From contig JBBRTB010000013.1 in the NCBI GenBank assembly GCA_038244815.1, positions 58,398 to 122,397 of the forward strand: a DNA stretch of 64,000 bases, read 5' to 3'. Below are positions 24,926-32,710 of this stretch, piece by piece. The stretch comes from DASVHS01 sp038244815. Lineage in GTDB: Bacteria; Acidobacteriota; Thermoanaerobaculia; Gp7-AA8. A program made the position numbers and the translations under genes. The notes under the pieces were generated by a model. That model worked only from the letters and a program-made list of their open reading frames with translations, was not told where the DNA came from and searched no databases. Within the stretch, counting starts at the first letter, position 1. Each line of letters starts with the position of its first letter.

Positions 24926-25816
24926 ATGAGCGCCGCGATCATCGAGACCAGCCTTCCTCTCCCACTGGCGCGCCGCGGCAAGGTACGGGACGTCTACGAG
25001 CTCCACGACGATCTCTTCCTGTTCGTGGCTACCGACCGCATCTCGGCGTTCGATGTCGTGCTATCGCCCGGCATCCCGGACAAGGGGCGGGTGCTCACGC
25101 AGATCTCGAACTTTTGGTTCTCGAAGCTGAGCGACGTCGAGAACCACCTCGTGGAGACGAAGTTCTCGCGGTTTCCGTCCGAGGTGCGCGCGCACGATGA
25201 GCTGCGGGGGCGCAGCGTCATCGTCAGGCGTTGCGAGGTCATCCCCATCGAGTGCGTGGCCCGCGGCTATCTCGTCGGCTCGGGGCTCAAGGAGTACCGG
25301 GAGACCGGCAAGGTCTGCGGCATCACACTCGAGAAGGGGCTGATCGCGGCCAGCAAGTTGTCGAAACCGATCTTCACGCCGGCCACCAAGGCGGAGACGG
25401 GCCACGACGAGAACATCTCGTTCGAGACCATGTCCGAGCAGGTCGGCGCCGATCTGGCCACGCAGCTCCGCGCACTGACGCTGTCCCTTTACTCGCGGGC
25501 CGCGGAGCTCGCGCTCAGCCGCGGCATCATCATCGCGGACACCAAGTTCGAGTTCGGTCTGTACGAGGGACGCGTGATCTGGATCGACGAGGCGTTGACT
25601 CCCGATTCCTCGCGCTTCTGGCCCGCGGATCAATACACGACGGGCAGCAATCCCCCTTCGTACGACAAGCAGTTCGTGCGCGACTGGCTGGAGACGACGA
25701 GCTGGGACAAGACTCCACCGGCACCGGAGCTTCCTGCTGAGGTCGTGACGCGCACTCGGGAAAAGTACCTCGAGGCCTATCGTCAACTCACGGGTCGCGA
25801 ATTGCGCGACGAATAA
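24926..25816 (+). CDS. purC: SAICAR synthetase (phosphoribosylaminoimidazole-succinocarboxamide synthase)
   Basis: The 296-residue enzyme joins aspartate to CAIR in purine synthesis. Motifs include RRGKVRDVYEL near residue 15, VATDRISAFDVV near 40, IECVARGYLVGSG near 110, ADTKFEFG and the C-terminal DEALTPDSSRFWPA. No RBS is present before ATG 24926; the leaderless TATACT promoter explains the start choice. Followed 18 bp later by a DUF4230 protein. Confidence 0.95.
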   Translation: MSAAIIETSLPLPLARRGKVRDVYELHDDLFLFVATDRISAFDVVLSPGIPDKGRVLTQISNFWFSKLSDVENHLVETKFSRFPSEVRAHDELRGRSVIVRRCEVIPIECVARGYLVGSGLKEYRETGKVCGITLEKGLIAASKLSKPIFTPATKAETGHDENISFETMSEQVGADLATQLRALTLSLYSRAAELALSRGIIIADTKFEFGLYEGRVIWIDEALTPDSSRFWPADQYTTGSNPPSYDKQFVRDWLETTSWDKTPPAPELPAEVVTRTREKYLEAYRQLTGRELRDE

Positions 25817-25834
25817 GGATCGATCGGGACCCTC

Positions 25835-26557
25835 TTGGACGCTTCCTTGAACCTTACCGGGAAGCGGGAAGAATATCAGAAATTGAACGAAAACCCTCCG
25901 CCAGCCGCACGCCGCACGGTCACCTTGATCGTGGCCATCTTCGCGGGCGTCGTCATCATGGTCGTCGCGGCCGGCTTCGTGGCCTGGCACACCACCCGGG
26001 CCGCGGTCGAAAGCGCCTTCCATCGCGCCATCGCGAAGCATGAGGAGACGGTCGACCTGAGCTCGCTCGTCACCCAGGTGCGTGAGCTCAACCGCCTGGA
26101 AACGGCGTCGATGCACGTGATGCACGTCAGCACGACGACGCAGACTTACAACATCGTCCCCGATGCCCTCGGCGGCGACGAGTTGACGCTGCTCGCGGCC
26201 GGTGATGTCATCGCCGGCGTGGACCTTTCCCTGCTCAAAAAGGACGATGTGTGGCGGGAACCCGACGGCACGATCGTCATGCGGCTCCCGCCCTCTCAGG
26301 TTCTGGTAACGCGCGTCGACAACAAGGAATCGCACGTCATCAACCGCAAGACCGGACTGCTGCGGCGCGCCGACATCAACATGGAGAGCCGGGCCCGCCT
26401 GCGCGCCGAGGCGGAGATCCGCAACGAAGCCGTGCGCAAGGGAATCCTCAATCTCGCTTCGCGGAACGCCCAGGCCAAGTTAGCGGAGTTCCTGCACTCG
26501 ACGGGAGTGCAGAAGGTGAAGTTCGTGGGACAGGGCGCGCGAAGCGGCGCAACCTAA
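25835..26557 (+). CDS. DUF4230-like membrane-anchored protein
   Basis: The 240-residue protein has one N-terminal helix (about residues 28-50, LIVAIFAGVVIMVVAAGFVAW) and a soluble domain with LLAAGDVIAGVDLSLL and LPPSQVLVTRVDNKES, matching the DUF4230 pattern of bacterial anchored proteins. Function unknown. The only start giving a basic N-terminus is TTG 25835, so treat it as tentative. It ends just before a 7-nt repeat tract. Confidence 0.72.
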   Translation: MDASLNLTGKREEYQKLNENPPPAARRTVTLIVAIFAGVVIMVVAAGFVAWHTTRAAVESAFHRAIAKHEETVDLSSLVTQVRELNRLETASMHVMHVSTTTQTYNIVPDALGGDELTLLAAGDVIAGVDLSLLKKDDVWREPDGTIVMRLPPSQVLVTRVDNKESHVINRKTGLLRRADINMESRARLRAEAEIRNEAVRKGILNLASRNAQAKLAEFLHSTGVQKVKFVGQGARSGAT

Positions 26558-26561
26558 GTGG

Positions 26562-26631
26562 GTCGTTGGTCGTGGGTCGTTGGTCGTTGGGCCGCATCGC
26601 TTCGAGGCCCCCACGACCTACGACCTACCCC
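26562..26631. repeat. Inverted pair of 7-nt tandem repeats (GTCGTTG type)
   Basis: Bases 26562-26590 hold four units of GTCGTTG/GTCGTGG. Bases 26611-26631 hold the same units in the opposite direction (CACGACC, TACGACC). The second tract encodes the end of trpE, including its TAG stop. Confidence 0.85.
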
Positions 26632-28051
26632 CCACCATCGTCTTCGCAACCTCGATGGCTCTTCGCAGCGCCATGGCCTTGTTCAGGCTCTCCTCAAACT
26701 CGGTGGCGGGATCGGAGTCGAAGACGATGCCCGCGCCGGCCTGCACATAGGCGCGGCCGTTCGCGAGCACGATTGTGCGGATGGTGATGCAGGAGTCGAG
26801 ATTGCCGGAAAAGCCGACGTAGGCGACCGCGCCTGCATAGGGTCCGCGGCGCGTCTTCTCGAAGTGATCGATCAGCTCCATGGCGCGGATCTTCGGAGCG
26901 CCCGACACGGTGCCGGCGGGAAAACACGACAGAAACACATCGACGGGTGAGCGATCCTCGCGCATCACGCCCTCGACGTCGCTGACGAGGTGGATGACGT
27001 GGCTGTAGCGCTCGATGCGCCGGAAGTTCAGCACCTCGACACTGCCGCTGCGGCAGACGCGGCCGAGATCGTTGCGGCCGAGATCGACGAGCATGAGGTG
27101 CTCGGCGTTCTCTTTGGGGTCGGCCAGGAGCGAGCGCTCCAGCCTCGTGTCATCATCGCGCGTCGCACCCCGCGGGCGCGTGCCCGCGATCGGCCGGGTC
27201 TCCGCCCTGCTGCCGGTGACACGCACGAGCATCTCCGGCGAGGCTCCGACAAGCGTGCATTCGTTCGTGCGCAGCAGAAACATGTACGGCGACGGGTTGA
27301 TCGACCGCAGCACACGATAGAGGGTCAGGGCGTTCTTTTCATCGAAATCCGTATCCCAGCGCTGCGAGAGCACGATCTGGAAGACCTCGCCGGCGACGAT
27401 CTCCACCTTGGCATCGCGTACGGCCTGCTCGAACTCGTCGCTCGTGAACGTGGAGCGGAAGTCCGCCACCTCGACGTTCTCCGGGAACGAGATCAACTCC
27501 ACGTGAGCGGAGCGCAGCCGTTCGACGACCGCGGCCACGCGCCGCTCGGACTCGGACGCGCTCGCCTTCGGGTCCTGCGTGAAGGCGTTGACGACGACGA
27601 ACAGGCGCTGTCGCACATGATCGAAGACGATCACGTTGTTGAAGAAGAGCAGCTTGGCATCGGGGAGCTCGAGGTCGTCCGGGCGCGTGTCCGGGAGCTT
27701 CTCCGTCCAGGCTCCCGCACCGTAGCCGAAGTAACCGACGGCGCCGCCGAAGAACGGCGGCAGACGCTCCTCGCCGAAGACGCGCAGCGGAACGAGCTCG
27801 CGGTTCAGCAGGCCTACCGCATCGGCCGCGCCGCGCTCGATGCGCAGGTCGCGCCGCACTTCGAAGCCCACGAACGAATAGCGCCCGACGTTCTCACCGC
27901 GCTCGACGCTCTCGAAGAGAAAAGCCTCCTCGCCTTTTGATGACAGCGCGGCGAATGCGGCCACCGGCGTCAGCGCATCGGCACTCATCTCCAGCACAAA
28001 CGGCACCACGTCGTAGTGGCGCCGCAGCGCCTCGAATTCCTCGTCGGTCAT
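26618..28051 (-). CDS. trpE: Anthranilate synthase component I
   Basis: The 477-residue chorismate-utilising enzyme makes anthranilate with TrpG (not in the window). Motifs: NPSPYMFLL near 260, SPEMLVRV, RPIAGTRPRG, DLGRNDLGRV, ERYSHVIHLVSDVEG, SGAPKIRAMELI and the C-terminal QAGAGIVFDSDPATEF. The start is ATG 28051, overlapping the aroDE stop by four bases; a GTG two codons earlier is also open. Last gene of the SirB1-aroDE-trpE operon. Confidence 0.95.
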   Translation of the reverse strand: MTDEEFEALRRHYDVVPFVLEMSADALTPVAAFAALSSKGEEAFLFESVERGENVGRYSFVGFEVRRDLRIERGAADAVGLLNRELVPLRVFGEERLPPFFGGAVGYFGYGAGAWTEKLPDTRPDDLELPDAKLLFFNNVIVFDHVRQRLFVVVNAFTQDPKASASESERRVAAVVERLRSAHVELISFPENVEVADFRSTFTSDEFEQAVRDAKVEIVAGEVFQIVLSQRWDTDFDEKNALTLYRVLRSINPSPYMFLLRTNECTLVGASPEMLVRVTGSRAETRPIAGTRPRGATRDDDTRLERSLLADPKENAEHLMLVDLGRNDLGRVCRSGSVEVLNFRRIERYSHVIHLVSDVEGVMREDRSPVDVFLSCFPAGTVSGAPKIRAMELIDHFEKTRRGPYAGAVAYVGFSGNLDSCITIRTIVLANGRAYVQAGAGIVFDSDPATEFEESLNKAMALRRAIEVAKTMVGGRS

Positions 28052-29448
28052 CCCCACACCTTCATGAACAGCTCATGCTGCCGCACGGCCTGCGCGTGAA
28101 GAAGATCGAATCCGTCGAACACGCGCACCCCATTGTCTCTTAAGAGCGCATGGCGCTGAACGACGTCGAGGCTTCCATATGCGGATTCGATGAACGTCAG
28201 TCCCGGACGAGGCTGGATCTCCACGCCGGCACCGGCCGTGGTCGTGTTGACGACGATCTCTCCATCGAATCGTTTCAACTCGCCGAGTGGCTGCGCCTGC
28301 GCTCCGAAGCGCGCGGCCAGTTCGTTTCCTCTCGATTCCGTGCGGTTGAACACCGTCACGTGCATGTTCATGCGCGCAACCGCCACCAGCGCCGCGCGCG
28401 CGGTTCCACCCGCGCCCACGATGGCCACCGACTTCCGCTCTCTCCCGCACACCTCGCCGAGAATCGAGGCAAAGCCGTCGACGTCGGTGTTGTCGGCCAG
28501 AAGCAGGCCTCCGGCCCCAGGCGCCGGGCCTCGGTTGATCAGCGTGTTCACGGCTTCGCATTGCGTCGCGTTCTCGCCGATTTCCGCGCCGATGCTTTGG
28601 GCCCACTTGTACGCGTCCACCTTGAATGGGACCGTGACGCTCAGGCCGCACGGCTCGCCGTTCACGAATGCCGGTGTGATCTCGTCGAGAGTGGCGATCG
28701 AGGCGATCGTGTACGCGGCAGAGACGTGCTTCCTCCGGAACAGCTCGTTGTGGATCGACGGCGAGAGACTGTGTCCCGCTGGATTGCCCACGACCGCGAA
28801 AACGCGCTCCGCACGCAGGTTGCTTCGCTGGGCGCCATAGATCTCCAACGCCCGATACAGCGCGATCTGTCCGGGCGCGGCGCTGCGCTCCTCTCCTCGG
28901 CTCACGAACAGAAAGTGAGACCCCCTGAACGGAGCGAGGATGCGCGAGTACAGCCCCCGCTCTCCCATGCCGATGACGGTGATGGAGGCCTCGGGCCTCG
29001 GGCCTCGGGCCTCGGTTTCGGAGGCGCCGAGGACGCGAAGCAGCCGCTCGTTGTCGGAGAAGTTCCGTGGGGACACGGCGATCTTCACATGCGCGCAATC
29101 GAGCGCGCGCATCTCGGGGGCGAGCGATTCGACATCGGGCATGCCCTCGAAGTCGTGATGCGAGAGGACGACCCGGTGGCGATGCGGGATGTCGATGCCC
29201 GGCGCGTACTCGACGTCGACGAGCTCGATCCCGGCGGCCACGGCGTCACGAACCGCCGAAGCATCGAACGGCAGTCCGCGGCGTGTGAAGAGCATCGGCT
29301 TCGCCGTGGCCGCGCGCAAGGCCGGGAAATCGACGGACGGAAACGTCTCCGCGCGAATCTCCACGCCGTCGTGATCACCGTCGATGAGTCGTACCGCCTC
29401 GACGGCGCGCTCGAGGGTCGGCTCCAGGATCGTGACGAACAGTCTCAT
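28048..29448 (-). CDS. aroDE: Bifunctional 3-dehydroquinate dehydratase/shikimate dehydrogenase
   Basis: The 466-residue fusion has an N-terminal type I dehydroquinase barrel (residues 1-210: EIRAETFPSVDF, LSHHDFEGMPD with the active His, HVKIAV with the Schiff-base Lys region) and a C-terminal shikimate dehydrogenase (from about 220: VVGNPAGHSLSPSIHNELF, TVPFK, NTDVDGFASIL, VGAGGTARAALVA). It catalyses two consecutive shikimate-pathway steps. A 7-nt repeat tract at 28987-29014 lies in frame at residues 145-154, encoding EARGPRPEA within the barrel. Coupled to SirB1 upstream and trpE downstream by ATGA overlaps. Confidence 0.94.
   Translation of the reverse strand: MRLFVTILEPTLERAVEAVRLIDGDHDGVEIRAETFPSVDFPALRAATAKPMLFTRRGLPFDASAVRDAVAAGIELVDVEYAPGIDIPHRHRVVLSHHDFEGMPDVESLAPEMRALDCAHVKIAVSPRNFSDNERLLRVLGASETEARGPRPEASITVIGMGERGLYSRILAPFRGSHFLFVSRGEERSAAPGQIALYRALEIYGAQRSNLRAERVFAVVGNPAGHSLSPSIHNELFRRKHVSAAYTIASIATLDEITPAFVNGEPCGLSVTVPFKVDAYKWAQSIGAEIGENATQCEAVNTLINRGPAPGAGGLLLADNTDVDGFASILGEVCGRERKSVAIVGAGGTARAALVAVARMNMHVTVFNRTESRGNELAARFGAQAQPLGELKRFDGEIVVNTTTAGAGVEIQPRPGLTFIESAYGSLDVVQRHALLRDNGVRVFDGFDLLHAQAVRQHELFMKVWG
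28987..29014. repeat. 7-nt tandem repeat GGCCTCG (x4) inside aroDE
   Basis: Four perfect units of GGCCTCG read in frame on the minus strand as EARGPRPEA. They fall between beta strands of the dehydroquinase barrel. Confidence 0.9.
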
Positions 29449-30122
29449 GGCGAGAGGAGCTGCATCCGCTCCGCCGCCGCGGCCGCTTTTCGCGGATCGC
29501 CGGCCCTGGTCCACATGCTCTGCAGGTTCGCCAGCAGACGGTGAAGCATCTGCCGTCCCGTCGACGCACGGAGGTGCTCGCTGGACAGCCGCATGCGCCC
29601 GCCGGTCATGTCGGAGACGAGCGCGCCGATCTCCGTCACCGTCAGCGTCGCACCGCCGTGAAACGGATCGACGTAGACCTCGTTCAGGTCGAACTGCACC
29701 TTGACGATGAAATGCGCCGGCAATCCGACGCCGGATGCAGTCAGGCCGGCAGCCGCTGCCACATGCAGGAAGATAATCGACAACGACAGCGGCAGTCCGG
29801 CCCGGCGGTCGATCACTTCGTTGAGATAGGCGTTCCGTGGATCGTAGTAGCTCGACTCGTCCCCGCGGTACCCGTCGGCGTCGAACATCTCACTCTGCAG
29901 GTGGCCGAGGCGGAAAACGGGCGGTTCGCCGGGCGAACATCTCGCGATCACCCGACCGGCGAGATCGTCGAGTTTTGCCACGGATTCGTCGACATCGAGG
30001 TGCGGGTAATCCTCGAGCGCGATGAGCAGCGCTCCGCGCGCGAGACTCGCGTTCGTGATCTCATCGGCGATGAGCTCCAGAAACTGCCGCCGCGCTTCGG
30101 CCGGATGGGTGAGAGCCTTCAA
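29445..30122 (-). CDS. SirB1-like transglutaminase-fold/TPR protein
   Basis: The 225-residue protein has the SirB1/transglutaminase-like core: YYDPRNAYLNEVIDRRAGLPLSLSIIFLHVAAAAGL, GVGLPAHFIVK and DPFHGG, followed by a C-terminal helical region with RMLANLQSMWTRAGDPRKAAA-like sequence. The family lacks a known substrate; several members lie near prmC/hemK or ychM genes. TTG 30122 is the start because a TAGAGT box lies 8 nt upstream; no ATG fits the frame. First gene of the operon with aroDE and trpE. Confidence 0.82.
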   Translation of the reverse strand: MKALTHPAEARRQFLELIADEITNASLARGALLIALEDYPHLDVDESVAKLDDLAGRVIARCSPGEPPVFRLGHLQSEMFDADGYRGDESSYYDPRNAYLNEVIDRRAGLPLSLSIIFLHVAAAAGLTASGVGLPAHFIVKVQFDLNEVYVDPFHGGATLTVTEIGALVSDMTGGRMRLSSEHLRASTGRQMLHRLLANLQSMWTRAGDPRKAAAAAERMQLLSP

Positions 30123-30127
30123 GATCG

Positions 30128-30136
30128 TAGACTCTA
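30128..30136. promoter_or_regulatory. Bidirectional leaderless promoter between recO and the SirB1-like gene
   Basis: GTAGACTCTAC (30127-30137) reads nearly the same on both strands. On plus, TAGACT (30128-30133) ends 7 nt before the recO ATG. On minus, TAGAGT (30136-30131) ends 8 nt before the SirB1 TTG. Only 18 bp separate the two start codons, so both boxes must serve. Confidence 0.65.
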
Positions 30137-30140
30137 CCTG

Positions 30141-30914
30141 ATGCGGCTCGTCCGGACCGAAGCGATCATCCTGCATACCGTGCCGGCACGGGAGCGCGAC
30201 AAGCTCGTTGTGTTTCTCACGCCCGAGCACGGCAAGGTCAAGGGATTCGCGTACGGCGCCCGCGGCATCAAGAGCCGCTTCGGCGCCTCGCTCGAGCCGC
30301 TGGCCAAGGTCCGTCTCGGCTACGCCGAACGCGAATCGGACGAGGCGGTGAGGATCGAGTCGAGCGAGTTGATCCGCTCGCTCTTCCCCGCCCAGCAGGA
30401 TCTGCTGCGCTCGGTCGCCGCGACCTGCATCGCCGAGCTGGTCGACACGTTCGCACCCTCCGGCGATCCGGCGGAGCTGACGTACCGACTGCTCGACAAG
30501 GCCAGCGAAGCGCTGCTCAACCAGCTTCCGAGGCCCGAAACCCGTGGCCCGAGGCCTGTATTGGCCATCGTCGCGTACGTGGAGGTGTGGATGCTGCGTC
30601 TGGCGGGTACGTTTCCGTCGACGCGCGCCTGCATCGAATGCGGCGGCGCGATCGGCAGGCCGCTGCGCTTCGCCGAGAAACTGCAGGGGTTCGTCTGCGA
30701 CTCGTGTGCGACGCGCGAGGCCGTCGTCATCAGCAATGACGCCGTAGACGAATTGGACGCCATTGCCCGGCTGCCCATCGCCGAATACGCGCAGCGACCC
30801 ATCCCGCGCGATGTGCTCTTCGAGCTGCGCTCGCTGGCCGGCGCGATCCGCCGCCATTTCCTCGGATACGAACTGAAGTCGTTCCAGGTGTTGTCGTCAG
30901 TGATCCCGGCTTAA
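30141..30914 (+). CDS. recO: DNA repair protein RecO
   Basis: The 257-residue protein has an N-terminal OB-fold (EAIILHTVPARERDKLVVFLTPEHGKVKGFAYGARG), a helical region and a C-terminal zinc site with Cys164, Cys167, Cys186 and Cys189. It loads RecA with RecR on gapped DNA. Residues 130-139 (PRPETRGPRP) are encoded by a 7-nt repeat tract and lie in the loop before the zinc domain. It overlaps the hydrolase gene by 18 bp tail to tail. Start ATG 30141 is fixed by the leaderless promoter. Confidence 0.92.
   Translation: MRLVRTEAIILHTVPARERDKLVVFLTPEHGKVKGFAYGARGIKSRFGASLEPLAKVRLGYAERESDEAVRIESSELIRSLFPAQQDLLRSVAATCIAELVDTFAPSGDPAELTYRLLDKASEALLNQLPRPETRGPRPVLAIVAYVEVWMLRLAGTFPSTRACIECGGAIGRPLRFAEKLQGFVCDSCATREAVVISNDAVDELDAIARLPIAEYAQRPIPRDVLFELRSLAGAIRRHFLGYELKSFQVLSSVIPA
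30529..30556. repeat. 7-nt tandem repeat (CGAGGCC) inside recO
   Basis: Four units: CGAGGCC, CGAAACC, CGTGGCC, CGAGGCC. Reads in frame as the peptide RPETRGPRP. Confidence 0.85.
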
Positions 30915-31835
30915 CCAGTTCACGATCAGGCCGGCCAGCTCATCTTCGCGTCCGCTGAACCCATGATCGGCATCCTCGATGACCGCGATCTCGAAATTCG
31001 GCTTGTCGCCGATGGCGTCGGCCAGGACCTCCACATAGCGGGAGACCGGCTCGATGAAGTACTGATCCTTTTCGCCGTAGATGATGAGCGACGGCTTGCG
31101 CACGGCGCGCAGCTGGCGGAACAGCGGCTTCTTCGACAGACGCACGCGGCGCATCACTTCCAGAAACGGGAAGGTGTTGTAGTCGCCGTCCGGATTGCTC
31201 ATGTCGTAGAACGAGCGCCAGCTCATGGGGACGTTGGAGATCGACTCCGGCACGAGCTCTTCACTGTTGCGGCGCGTTCGCGCCCGACGGAGCGCGGACC
31301 GGAAGTCCCGCCCGCCGAGCTGTTCGTAGTTCAACCCGACGTCGTCGCCGCCCGCGAGAAGGATGTACCCGCGGACGGAGTTGCGCGGCCTGTAATGGTC
31401 GTAGACGACGATCTTGTTCGCGCCGGTGGAGTGGCCGATGAGCGTGATGTCGCGATAGCCGCGGGCGCGCAACTCGCGGACGGCGCCGTCGATGTCGTGG
31501 ACGCAGTCGCGGATGCGTTCGTAAGCCATCCCGCCGCGGACGTTGCGCTTCTTGGCCCCGCGCTTCTGCAGCCGCCGGAGGATGTGCGCGCCGCGATTGT
31601 TGAATGGGAAATAAGCGATGCCGTTCTGCACGAACTGCCCGGCAAGCCGGTTGGTGCGCCGCGAGTCGAAGATCGACGACCCACCGGTTCCATGCAGGAA
31701 GACGACGGCTCGCTTCGTGGCCCGGCGCGGCTCGAACAGCAGGCCGTAGAGCTCGACGCCGTCGGCGGCCTCGAACCTTACGAACCGGCAGGGCGGTTCA
31801 GGATGATCTCTCCGCGCGACTCGTCCCATCGCCAC
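30897..31835 (-). CDS. Alpha/beta hydrolase
   Basis: The 312-residue protein has VVFLHGTGG (oxyanion loop), the nucleophile elbow LIGHSTGANKIVVYD with Ser in GHSTG, the acid region SLIIYGEKDQYF and IEDADHGFSG with the catalytic His. Probably an esterase or lipase-type carboxylic hydrolase; no signal peptide. Start GTG 31835 follows AAGGAG by 5 nt inside the upstream gene, overlapping it by 58 bp. Its stop lies inside recO on the other strand. Confidence 0.88.
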   Translation of the reverse strand: MAMGRVARRDHPEPPCRFVRFEAADGVELYGLLFEPRRATKRAVVFLHGTGGSSIFDSRRTNRLAGQFVQNGIAYFPFNNRGAHILRRLQKRGAKKRNVRGGMAYERIRDCVHDIDGAVRELRARGYRDITLIGHSTGANKIVVYDHYRPRNSVRGYILLAGGDDVGLNYEQLGGRDFRSALRRARTRRNSEELVPESISNVPMSWRSFYDMSNPDGDYNTFPFLEVMRRVRLSKKPLFRQLRAVRKPSLIIYGEKDQYFIEPVSRYVEVLADAIGDKPNFEIAVIEDADHGFSGREDELAGLIVNWLSRDH

Positions 31836-32710
31836 TCGTTCTCCTTCGTCACGTGAGCGCCGCCGAGCCAGAAGTCGGGGGCGTTGATGCTGAGGTCGTC
31901 GACGTCGCCGCGCAGGAAGTTCTCGCCGGCGGGGGTGATCCCGAACGTCGCCTTCGGCGGCGTGTCGGTGGTCTCGGCCATGCTGATCGGCGGCACCCCC
32001 CGCGCGGACATCGTGCGCAGGGTGTAGAGGACCTGCGTGTCGCCGAAACCAAAGCGCGGCGGCTTCTCGTCGAACAGAGAGAAGAGCGCCGCGAAATCGG
32101 TAGCGCCGGCCGCGATCAGATTCAGCAGCCGGTTCTCGATCGAGCCGAGACCGTTCCGCGTGGACGGGAAACGCGAGGCGTGAAGCCGCAGTCCCTCGCG
32201 CAGGAAAGGAAGCTCAATCCCGGGGCCTGCCACCAGGTCATTGAGCATTCGCGGATCGGACGATACATACGCGCCCCAGGCACGCGAGGCCATGTCGAAT
32301 ACCGCCGGGGTCGCGGGCGTGCGCGAGTCGAAGAGCTGGTCGAGGTCAGCCGGCTCGCGCAGGGCCAGCGCGCCGGCGGACCAGACGTACGACACGTTGC
32401 GCCCGCGAAACCGGTTGAGGAGATACAGAAAGTGAACGAGACAGAAGAGATCGTGCTCGAACCACAGGACGATCTCGTCCTGCGACTCGGCCGCGGCCAG
32501 GGCCTGCTCCTGCTCGAAGAGACTGTTGCTCGTGCGCAGCGTCTCCTCGCGAAAAGCGCTCGACAGGAAATGAGCGCGGACGGCCAGGGAGTCGGCGGTC
32601 GTTACGACCGGCCCGCACACGAGCGATTCGCGGAACTCGATGTGCTCGCCGGGGAGACCCTGGCGCTTCGCGGCCACGAGCATCGCATCGCCATTGTGAA
32701 TATTGATCAA
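31778..32710 (-). CDS. DUF1835-like protein
   Basis: The 310-residue protein begins with INIHNGDAMLVAAKRQGL, the opening of the DUF1835 domain, and has WFEHDLFCLVHFLYLL and GIELPFLREGLRLHASRFP. The family is conserved in bacteria but uncharacterised; some members are linked to nucleotide or RNA handling. TTG 32710 overlaps the previous stop by four bases (TTGA) in the same way as other coupled genes here; the frame stays open to 32737, so a longer N-terminus is possible. Middle gene between the gluzincin and the hydrolase. Confidence 0.72.
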   Translation of the reverse strand: MINIHNGDAMLVAAKRQGLPGEHIEFRESLVCGPVVTTADSLAVRAHFLSSAFREETLRTSNSLFEQEQALAAAESQDEIVLWFEHDLFCLVHFLYLLNRFRGRNVSYVWSAGALALREPADLDQLFDSRTPATPAVFDMASRAWGAYVSSDPRMLNDLVAGPGIELPFLREGLRLHASRFPSTRNGLGSIENRLLNLIAAGATDFAALFSLFDEKPPRFGFGDTQVLYTLRTMSARGVPPISMAETTDTPPKATFGITPAGENFLRGDVDDLSINAPDFWLGGAHVTKENEWRWDESRGEIILNRPAGS

